Assembly: GCA_963169135.1 (NCBI GenBank) | Contig: CAUJEQ010000054.1 | Location: 1 to 14,374, forward strand | DNA: 14,374 nucleotides | Origin: Chloroflexota bacterium | GTDB lineage: Bacteria; Chloroflexota; Dehalococcoidia; Tepidiformales; Tepidiformaceae | Reading direction: 5' to 3' | Part shown: positions 1 to 5,540 of the stretch, piece after piece | Position numbering within the stretch: the first letter of the stretch is position 1 | How the letters are laid out: every line of letters begins with the position of its first letter | Made by a program: the position numbers and the translations under genes | The notes under the pieces: model-generated | Database searches by the model: none | Told to the model about the DNA's origin: nothing | The model's input: the letters and a program-made list of their open reading frames with translations, nothing else

Positions 1-1391
1 GTGACGGTGGCGTAGCGCGCGTCTGACATCTGGCTGGCCATGAAGCGCTGCCAGATGAGCGTGTAGATACGCAGCTGGTCGTTATTCAGGGTGCGGCGAA
101 GGCTGTCGGGGGTGGCCGACGGGTTGGTCGGGCGAACGGCCTCGTGGGCCTCCTGGGCGCCGCGCGAGCGGGTGACGTAGACGCGCTCCTTCGCCGGGAT
201 GAACTCGCTGCCCCAGGTGTGGGCGGCGAAGTCTCGCGCCTGCAGCCGGGCGATGGGCGAGATGTTGAGCGAGTCGGTCCGCATGTAGGTGATGAGGCCG
301 GCCTGGCCGTTGACGCCTTCGTACAGCTCCTGGGCGATGCTCATCGCGCGGGCGGCGCTCATGCCGAGGCGGTTGACCGCGGCCTGCTGGAAGGTGCTCG
401 TCGTGAACGGCGGCGCGGGTGAACGCTTCTTTTCGCCGCGGGCGACGCTGGCGACGTGAAATTGCGAGCGGCGGAGCTTCGCAAGCAGCTCATTGGCAGC
501 CGCTTCCGAAGGGATGGCCGGTCCGGCGCTCGTGAACGTGGGCTTGAGCTTCGTACCCTTCACCGCCCCCGCGAACTTCGTCAATTCGGCTTCGAACGCC
601 CGGGCCTGCTTGGCGAGGCCGGCATGGACGGTCCAGTACTCGACAGGCCGGAAGTCCCGGATCTGCTTCTCCCGGTTTACGATCAGGCCAAGGGCGACGC
701 TCTGGACGCGACCCGCGCTGGCGCCCCGGCTCACTTTCTTCTGCACGAACCAGGTGAGGGGGAAACCGATAAGCCGGTCGAGGACGCGGCGGGCCTGCTG
801 GGCATCCACCAGGTCCATGTCGATCTTGCCCGGCGCCTTGCGGTGGTGGTCGGCGGCCGTGGTGGCGACGTGTTGGCCCATCGCCTCGGCGAAGGCTGCC
901 TCGATGGCGGGTTTCGTGATTTCGTGGAAGACGACGCGCGTTGCCTTCTCGTCGGGGATGCCGGCCGCTTCCTTGATGTGCCAGGCGATCGCTTCGCCTT
1001 CGCGGTCGGGGTCGGTCGAGAGAAAGACGCGGTCCGCGGCCTTCGCCGCGCGGGCGATGTCGGCAACGATGTCGTTCTTGTCCACGCCGCGGCGCTTGTC
1101 CTTCACCACTACGTACTTCGGTTTGAAGTTGAGCGACTCGATGTCTTCGACGCCGTAACCGTAAGGCGGCAGGTCGCGCACGTGCCCAACCGAAGCTATG
1201 ACTTCGTAGTCGTCGCCGAGGATGTTTTTGACGGTCCGGGCCTTTGTCGGGGACTCGACGATGACGAGATTCGGGGCGTGCTTGCCTCGCGCCCGCCCGT
1301 TGGAGGGCGTGGCGGTCGCCGGCTGTTTCCGGGTGGTCCGGGCCGGTGCCTGCGCGGTGCGCTTACCCCGTGTTGGTGTTGCAGTAGCCAA
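1..1391 (-). CDS. topA: DNA topoisomerase I (type IA), N-terminal 463 residues; 3' part beyond left edge
   Basis: Type IA topoisomerase that relaxes negative supercoils by transient single-strand cleavage in the cytoplasm. After the start, the protein shows a Toprim-type opening (NLVIVESPTKARTVKNILG, from residue 41), the acidic metal-binding motif TDPDREGEAIAWH, and the active-site segment GLITYMRTDS with the catalytic tyrosine at about residue 369 (codon at 285-287). The left edge cuts the gene, so the rest of the cleavage core and any C-terminal zinc or repeat domains are not visible. The only in-frame start after the upstream stop (TGA at 1398-1400) is a TTG at 1389-1391, preceded by AAGGT nine bases away. 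This start adds a basic Ala/Thr/Pro/Arg-rich extension of about 40 residues before the Toprim fold. The gene follows dprA on the same strand after a 102-bp gap, so it may be co-transcribed or have its own promoter. The family call is firm; the start is likely. Confidence 0.96.
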   Translation of the reverse strand, partial: MATATPTRGKRTAQAPARTTRKQPATATPSNGRARGKHAPNLVIVESPTKARTVKNILGDDYEVIASVGHVRDLPPYGYGVEDIESLNFKPKYVVVKDKRRGVDKNDIVADIARAAKAADRVFLSTDPDREGEAIAWHIKEAAGIPDEKATRVVFHEITKPAIEAAFAEAMGQHVATTAADHHRKAPGKIDMDLVDAQQARRVLDRLIGFPLTWFVQKKVSRGASAGRVQSVALGLIVNREKQIRDFRPVEYWTVHAGLAKQARAFEAELTKFAGAVKGTKLKPTFTSAGPAIPSEAAANELLAKLRRSQFHVASVARGEKKRSPAPPFTTSTFQQAAVNRLGMSAARAMSIAQELYEGVNGQAGLITYMRTDSLNISPIARLQARDFAAHTWGSEFIPAKERVYVTRSRGAQEAHEAVRPTNPSATPDSLRRTLNNDQLRIYTLIWQRFMASQMSDARYATV

Positions 1392-1493
1392 TCGATATCA
1401 ACCTTTTTCGGCGCCGAGCGGAATGGCGCAGTACTTCGAGAGTAGTGAGCGACTCTTCGCTCTGTCTATAGGCAGAGGGGAAAGACAGCCGTC
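1392..1493. other. Intergenic gap between dprA and topA
   Basis: These 102 bp separate two co-directional genes, which is wider than most gaps in the window. A perfect 6-bp inverted repeat (GAGCGA at 1447-1452, TCGCTC at 1457-1462, 4-base loop) is present, but no T-run follows it on the minus strand, so it does not look like an intrinsic terminator. A minus-strand TATAGA (1465-1470) could be a -10 box, but the best -35 candidate is poor (about 4/6 at 19-bp spacing). I see no small gene here. Confidence 0.3.
1401..1405 (-). promoter_or_regulatory. Weak ribosome-binding site supporting the TTG start of topA
   Basis: On the minus strand, AAGGT follows a run of A and lies 9 bases before the TTG at 1389-1391. 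No other start codon exists between the upstream in-frame stop and the conserved Toprim sequence, so this site supports TTG as the true start. Confidence 0.45.
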
Positions 1494-2630
1494 TCAGGCA
1501 AGGGCATAGGTCATCGGCGCGGTCTGCCGCACCGACCCGGTGAGTTCGAAGAGCTGGAGCGAACTGCTTACCTGGGCGACCGGCAAACCCGCTTCGCGAG
1601 CGACCTCATCGACGTGCCGCGGCCCCCCCATGAGTGCCCGCAGCACCGGGTCATCCGGCGGTGGACCGGAAGTACTCCCGCGCTCCTGTAACGCCCGGGA
1701 GGGCTCGCGGGTTAACGGGAGTTGGCCGGCGGTGGTCAGCAGGTTGAGCTCCTGGCAGAGCTGCTCGGGGGTCGCTACCAGCTTCGCGGTGTTCTCGCGG
1801 ATGAGCTGGTTCGTGCCCTGGCTCTGGCGGGAGAAGATGCTGCCGGGCACGGCGAAGACATCGCGGCCCTGTTCGAACGCCCAGTTCGCGGTATGGAGCG
1901 CACCGCTGCCTTCACCCGCCTCGATCAGCAGCGCTGCCCGCGCAAGGCCGGACAGGATCCGGTTCCGGCGGGGGAAGTAGTCGCGGCGAGCAGGGATGCC
2001 GACGGGGTACTCGCTGACCAGGCAGCCCTGCTGGAGGATCCGCTCGGCAAGGCCCGCGTTTTCCCGCGGATAAACCTGGTCGATGCCCCCGGCCAGGACC
2101 GCGACGGTGGGCGCGCCGTGTTCGAGGGCGACCCGGTGGGCGATGGCATCCACACCCCGTGCCAGGCCGCTGACGATGGTCACGCCCGCTTTCGCGAGCG
2201 CTTCGCAGAAGTGCTCTGCTGCCTGCCGGCCGTAGGGCGTGACGTGCCGCGTGCCGACCACGGCAACAGCCTGATCGAACTGTGGCCCTTCGGTGCCCCG
2301 AACGAAGATGACGGGCGGGCTCTGCGGTATCTCGCGGAGATTCGCCGGGTAGTCCCGGTCGAGCCAGGTGAGCGCCCGCGACTGGTATTGCTCGAGCAGC
2401 CGCAGTTCTCTATCGGGGTCGAATCCCGCCTGGGCCTTGGCTATGGCGCGCACGTACTGGGGGTCGATCCCGGCGGCGGCTTGCGCCCCGGCCGGTGCTG
2501 TCCAGGCGGCCTCGATGGTGCCGAACCGGGCGAGCAGCAACGCGAAATTCGTGCTCCCCAGGCCGGCCCGCCTGAGGGCGAGCCAATACGGCAGTTCTGG
2601 ATGGTGTGTCACGGCCGGGGATTCTCTCAT
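1494..2630 (-). CDS. dprA: DNA-processing protein DprA/Smf
   Basis: DprA binds incoming single-stranded DNA and loads RecA in naturally transforming bacteria; the family is also widespread in species not known to transform. The 378-residue protein has the usual order: a small helical N-terminal part (about 12-100), the Rossmann-like core (about 105-295) and a C-terminal winged-helix (DML1-like) domain (about 325-378). Core motifs seen are AVVGTRHVTPYG (122-134; most members have Ser where this has Thr), SGLARGVDAIAH (154-165), EYP, RNRILSGLA and GSGALHTANWA, followed by DVFAVPG. The ATG at 2628-2630 lies 9 bp after the stop of the upstream CNNM/CorC gene, pointing to one transcript. The ribosome-binding site is weak, and an in-frame GTG at residue 7 is an alternative start. 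Membership of the family is clear; a role in transformation cannot be judged from this window. Confidence 0.95.
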   Translation of the reverse strand: MRESPAVTHHPELPYWLALRRAGLGSTNFALLLARFGTIEAAWTAPAGAQAAAGIDPQYVRAIAKAQAGFDPDRELRLLEQYQSRALTWLDRDYPANLREIPQSPPVIFVRGTEGPQFDQAVAVVGTRHVTPYGRQAAEHFCEALAKAGVTIVSGLARGVDAIAHRVALEHGAPTVAVLAGGIDQVYPRENAGLAERILQQGCLVSEYPVGIPARRDYFPRRNRILSGLARAALLIEAGEGSGALHTANWAFEQGRDVFAVPGSIFSRQSQGTNQLIRENTAKLVATPEQLCQELNLLTTAGQLPLTREPSRALQERGSTSGPPPDDPVLRALMGGPRHVDEVAREAGLPVAQVSSSLQLFELTGSVRQTAPMTYALA

Positions 2631-2639
2631 GTCCGCTCG

Positions 2640-3908
2640 CTATTGTGGGATTGCCCCCTCGGGCACCGGGCCGCGATCGCGGGCAACGCGCAGGCGGCGT
2701 ACTCGCCGGCCCGCCATGCTCAGCACCCGCAGCGTGAGGCCATCGGCTTCGACCTCATCGCCGACGGCTGGCAGGCGGCCGAGCTGGTGGATGAGAAAGC
2801 CCCCGACCGTGTCGAAGTCCTCGGATTCGACTTCGTAGCCGAAGAGTTCCTTCAAGACGTCGGTGCTGGCGCCCGCATCGAGGACGACCTCATCCTCGGA
2901 GATGACCTCCATCGGGGGCCGGGCGACATCGTACTCGTCCTCGATTTCGCCCACGATCTCCTCGAGGAGGTCTTCGATCGTGACGAGCCCGGCGGTCCCG
3001 CCGTATTCATCGACGACGATGGCCATGTGCACGCGGCGCGACTGCATCTCTGTCAGGAGCTCGTCCAGGCGTTTCGACTCGGGGATGAAGAATGCGTCCC
3101 GCAGGAGGTCGGAGAGAGGGCGGTCCGTCCCGCCGTTCCCGATCGCGCGCAGGAGGTCCTTGGCGTAGACGATGCCAGCGATATCGTCGATGTTCTCGCG
3201 GTAGACCGGCACACGGCTGAAGCCGCGCTCGGTGACGATGGCGGCGACATCGCCGACGGAGTCCTCGATGTCGGCAACGGCCATGTCGATCCGGGGGACC
3301 ATGATTTCGCGGGCGGTCTTGTCCTCGAGGGCGATGATGCCGCGGATCATGCGGCGCTCTTGCTCCTCCACGCCGCCGGCGGCCTCTTCGCGTTCGACCA
3401 GAGAGAGAATGTCGGTGCCGGCGTCGGGGGTCACCGCGCTGATGGAGCGTGCGACCAGCGCTGAAGGCAGCCCCAGGATGAACGCCGGTATGGCGAAGAC
3501 GATGCGGGTGACGTGTGCCACGCCGGAGAGCCGCAGGGCCGCATACTCGGGAGCGCGGGCGACCACCATGCCCACGGTGAGCTGGATGACTGCGATGAGG
3601 GTGCCGCCGATCATGCCAAAGCCGACCGCGCCGATGAACGGCGTGTACTCGCGGGCGCCGAGGTAGGCGAAGAGCGACAGGATGAGCGTGGCGCTCAACA
3701 CGCGTGCGGCGGTGATCGCACCGAGGAAGCGCCCCGGCTGGCCGACGCTGGGCGCGATGCGTTGCGCCTGGCGATTGCCCCGGGCCGCGAGTGCCTGGAT
3801 GCGAACATCGTTCGCCCGTTCGAGTGCGGCCTCGGTCGCGGCAACCGCGCCCAATACAAGGCCCAGGACAACGATGCAGGCGATAGTGGCGATGGTCTCT
3901 AAGCCCAC
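2640..3908 (-). CDS. CNNM/CorC (HlyC-type) membrane protein with DUF21, CBS pair and CorC domain
   Basis: The family comprises membrane proteins linked to Mg2+/Co2+ transport or efflux, often misnamed 'hemolysin'. The 422-residue protein has an N-terminal transmembrane DUF21/CNNM region with hydrophobic segments at about 5-24, 66-84, 94-116 and 136-153. A cytoplasmic CBS pair follows (about 200-322) with the hallmark EIMVPRIDM (201-209) and the EYGGTAGLVTIEDLLEEIVG block (301-320). A C-terminal CorC_HlyC domain (about 335-408) contains the family's DTVGGFL. The start is a GTG at 3906-3908 supported by GGGAG six bases upstream. It lies 67 bp after glmU and its stop is 9 bp before dprA, so it sits mid-operon. 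The CBS pair suggests nucleotide-gated control, as known in relatives. The substrate is not decided by the sequence, so I give no symbol. Confidence 0.92.
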   Translation of the reverse strand: MGLETIATIACIVVLGLVLGAVAATEAALERANDVRIQALAARGNRQAQRIAPSVGQPGRFLGAITAARVLSATLILSLFAYLGAREYTPFIGAVGFGMIGGTLIAVIQLTVGMVVARAPEYAALRLSGVAHVTRIVFAIPAFILGLPSALVARSISAVTPDAGTDILSLVEREEAAGGVEEQERRMIRGIIALEDKTAREIMVPRIDMAVADIEDSVGDVAAIVTERGFSRVPVYRENIDDIAGIVYAKDLLRAIGNGGTDRPLSDLLRDAFFIPESKRLDELLTEMQSRRVHMAIVVDEYGGTAGLVTIEDLLEEIVGEIEDEYDVARPPMEVISEDEVVLDAGASTDVLKELFGYEVESEDFDTVGGFLIHQLGRLPAVGDEVEADGLTLRVLSMAGRRVRRLRVARDRGPVPEGAIPQ

Positions 3909-3914
3909 GGTCGG

Positions 3915-3919
3915 CTCCC
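3915..3919 (-). promoter_or_regulatory. Ribosome-binding site for the GTG start of the CNNM/CorC gene
   Basis: GGGAG on the minus strand, 6 bases before the GTG at 3906-3908. It is the best match to a Shine-Dalgarno sequence in the 67-bp glmU gap and decides the start. The rest of that gap holds only a trivial TTGATCAA palindrome (3968-3975). Confidence 0.6.
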
Positions 3920-3975
3920 ACGGCCGCTCGCGGCTGTGCGCGGCGTTCGTACGGGGGTACTGGCAGGTTGATCAA

Positions 3976-5319
3976 TCACTCGGGGCGCTCCTTGCGTTCG
4001 AACGGACGCGCCGGGATCCCTGCAACGGTCTGGCCGGGGTCGACATCCCGGGTAACGACGGCGCCGCTCGCGGTGTAGGCGCCGTCACCCACGGTCACGG
4101 GGGCAATGAGCAGGGTGTCACAGCCGATGAACGCGTCCTCGCCGATGGTCGTGCGATGCTTTCGTACGCCATCGAAATTGCTCGTGATCGACCCGGCCGC
4201 GATGTTGGCCCGCGCGCCGATGTCGGCATCCCCCATGTAGCTGAAGTGGTGCATCTTCACGCCGTTTCCGAGGACGGAGTTCTTCACTTCCGCGTAGTTC
4301 CCGATTTCGCAGTCATCGCCGACAGTGGCGTTTCCGCGGACGTGGGCGAACGGCCCAACGTTGCAGCGCGCGCCGATGCGCGAATCCTCCACAACCGACG
4401 ACTGCACGCGGGTAGCGGTACCGATGACCGCGTTTCTGAGCGTCGAGGCGGGACCGATGACCGCGTCCGTCTCGACGGATGTCGCTCCTTGCAGGTGGCT
4501 GCCGGGGAGGATAGTCACGTCCCGGGCGAGCCTCACGGCAGCGTGGATGTAGGTGGTCGCGGGATCGGTGATGGTCACGCCGGCGACCATGTGGCGTTCG
4601 AGGATGCGGGCGCGCATCAACGCCTCGGCTTCGGCAAGCTTCACGCGGTCGTCGACGCCGAGTGCCTCGGCTGCTGCCGCCGTGACCGTCACTGCCGGCC
4701 GGAGGGCAGCAGCCGCGCCGACGAGGTGGGTCAGGTAGTACTCGCCCTTCGGGCTGACCGGCACCTGGGGGAGCGTCCGCCAGAGCCAGGCAGCATCAAA
4801 AACGTATTGCCCGGCGTTAATCTCCGCGGGGTCATCGGGCCCCTCGTAGTCCGCTGCCTCGACGACGGCTCTCACCGCCCCGGAAGCATCGCGCACCACC
4901 CGGCCGAGGCGCCCGGGGTCATCCACCCTGCAGGAGACGAAGGCGATCGCGCCGGAACGTTCGAGGGCATCGTTGAGGCCCTGAAGCAGCAGCGGCGTGA
5001 TGAGCGGGCAATCGCCGTTCAAGACCATCACGCGGTCGCAGCCGGCGAGAGCACTCTCGCAGCGACGGACGGCGTCCGCGGTCCCCAGTAGCTCGGTCTG
5101 GTCAACGAAGACCAGGTCTGGCGCCGCGAGTTGTTGGCGGGCCAGGTCGCCCTGGTGGCCGACGACCACTGCGATCCGCGCCGGACCGAGTTCTCGCGCG
5201 GCCGCGATCACGTGGCCGCCCATGGGCATCCCGCAAACCGGGTGGAGTACCTTGGGCAGCGCTGAGTTCATGCGGGTGCCCATCCCTGCGGCAAGCACAA
5301 CGACGCCGAGGCGGCTCAT
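3976..5319 (-). CDS. glmU: Bifunctional GlmU: GlcNAc-1-P uridyltransferase / GlcN-1-P acetyltransferase
   Basis: GlmU makes UDP-GlcNAc, the precursor of peptidoglycan and other surface glycans, in the cytoplasm. The N-terminal nucleotidyltransferase half (about 1-230) shows the loop LAAGMGTRM (9-17) with PKVLHP, the metal-binding NGDCPLI (Asp103), and GEYYLTHLV (192-200). The C-terminal left-handed beta-helix (about 250-447) consists of hexapeptide repeats. It carries MHHFSYMGDADIG, matching the region of the acetyltransferase catalytic histidine, and SNFDGVRKHRT, matching the family's NYDG..K motif. Both halves look intact, and the 447-residue length is typical. I chose the ATG at 5317-5319 because GGTGGAG lies just upstream and the protein then begins directly before the nucleotide loop. 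An in-frame GTG seven codons earlier (5338-5340) is less likely. It is the first gene of the leftward train, divergent from alaS. Confidence 0.96.
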   Translation of the reverse strand: MSRLGVVVLAAGMGTRMNSALPKVLHPVCGMPMGGHVIAAARELGPARIAVVVGHQGDLARQQLAAPDLVFVDQTELLGTADAVRRCESALAGCDRVMVLNGDCPLITPLLLQGLNDALERSGAIAFVSCRVDDPGRLGRVVRDASGAVRAVVEAADYEGPDDPAEINAGQYVFDAAWLWRTLPQVPVSPKGEYYLTHLVGAAAALRPAVTVTAAAAEALGVDDRVKLAEAEALMRARILERHMVAGVTITDPATTYIHAAVRLARDVTILPGSHLQGATSVETDAVIGPASTLRNAVIGTATRVQSSVVEDSRIGARCNVGPFAHVRGNATVGDDCEIGNYAEVKNSVLGNGVKMHHFSYMGDADIGARANIAAGSITSNFDGVRKHRTTIGEDAFIGCDTLLIAPVTVGDGAYTASGAVVTRDVDPGQTVAGIPARPFERKERPE

Positions 5320-5328
5320 AGGGCTGCT

Positions 5329-5360
5329 CCACCCGGGCACAGCAAGAGACGCTGGGGTGG
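5329..5360 (-). promoter_or_regulatory. Possible stem sequestering the glmU ribosome-binding site
   Basis: In the predicted glmU leader, CCACCC (plus positions 5355-5360) can pair with GGGTGG (5329-5334), which contains part of the GGTGGAG ribosome-binding site. An inner CAGC/GCTG stem (5351-5354 with 5340-5343) closes a 7-base loop, leaving a 5-base bulge. Such a fold would hide the site. In this GC-rich sequence it could occur by chance. Confidence 0.3.
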
Positions 5361-5405
5361 GAGGCCGGGGCGGGTACTGGGAGGCTCAGATTCGGTGCGC
5401 ATAAA

Positions 5406-5424
5406 GGACGTAACACAGACGTCC
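5406..5424 (-). promoter_or_regulatory. Perfect inverted repeat at the predicted glmU transcript start
   Basis: GGACGT (5406-5411) and ACGTCC (5419-5424) form a perfect 6-bp inverted repeat with a 7-base loop. On the minus strand the first arm begins about 7 bases after the predicted -10 box, at or next to the expected transcription start. It could be a 5' stem-loop protecting the mRNA, or an operator. No T-run argues for a terminator. Confidence 0.45.
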
Positions 5425-5430
5425 ACCGGC

Positions 5431-5460
5431 ATCGTAGAAAGGGGTGAAAAAGGCTGTCAA
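5431..5460 (-). promoter_or_regulatory. Predicted sigma-70-type promoter of the glmU train
   Basis: On the minus strand, a perfect TTGACA (-35, positions 5455-5460) is followed after 18 bp by TACGAT (-10, 5431-5436, 4/6 matches to TATAAT). Transcription would begin near 5424, giving glmU a leader of about 104 nucleotides. The site lies in the divergent gap where a promoter is expected. It is the best promoter match I found in the window. Confidence 0.6.
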
Positions 5461-5498
5461 GCAATTTCCTCGTACAGACTCGTCCCAGGCGCCAACCC

Positions 5499-5528
5499 TC
5501 GACACGTTGCGGGGGCGACACATAGGAT
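5499..5528 (+). promoter_or_regulatory. Candidate promoter of alaS
   Basis: TCGACA (5499-5504, 5/6 to the -35 consensus) is separated by 18 bp from TAGGAT (5523-5528, 4/6 to the -10 consensus). The start point would be about 5535, only some 6 bases before the alaS ATG, implying an almost leaderless mRNA. This fits the lack of a good ribosome-binding site before alaS, but the match is modest and another promoter farther upstream is possible. Confidence 0.35.
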
Positions 5529-5540
5529 TCGACGACGACC

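Noticed and set aside
456..1445. Plus-strand open frame opposite topA
   Set aside because: The minus strand encodes an unmistakable topoisomerase I with its catalytic tyrosine and Toprim motifs; the plus frame shows no family features.
1447..1462. Inverted repeat as an intrinsic terminator of dprA
   Set aside because: The stem is only 6 bp and no T-run follows it on the minus strand.
1722..3464. Long plus-strand open frame (580 codons) opposite dprA and the CNNM/CorC gene
   Set aside because: It spans two well-identified genes on the other strand, crosses their junction and has no domain features. It is a by-product of high GC.
5320..5340. GTG at 5338-5340 as the glmU start
   Set aside because: It would put the GGTGGAG ribosome-binding site inside the coding region and add seven residues before the conserved nucleotide loop.
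5320..5540. T-box riboswitch upstream of alaS
   Set aside because: The gap is short, shared with the divergent glmU leader, and shows no terminator/antiterminator pair with a TGGN-type bulge or a clear specifier loop.
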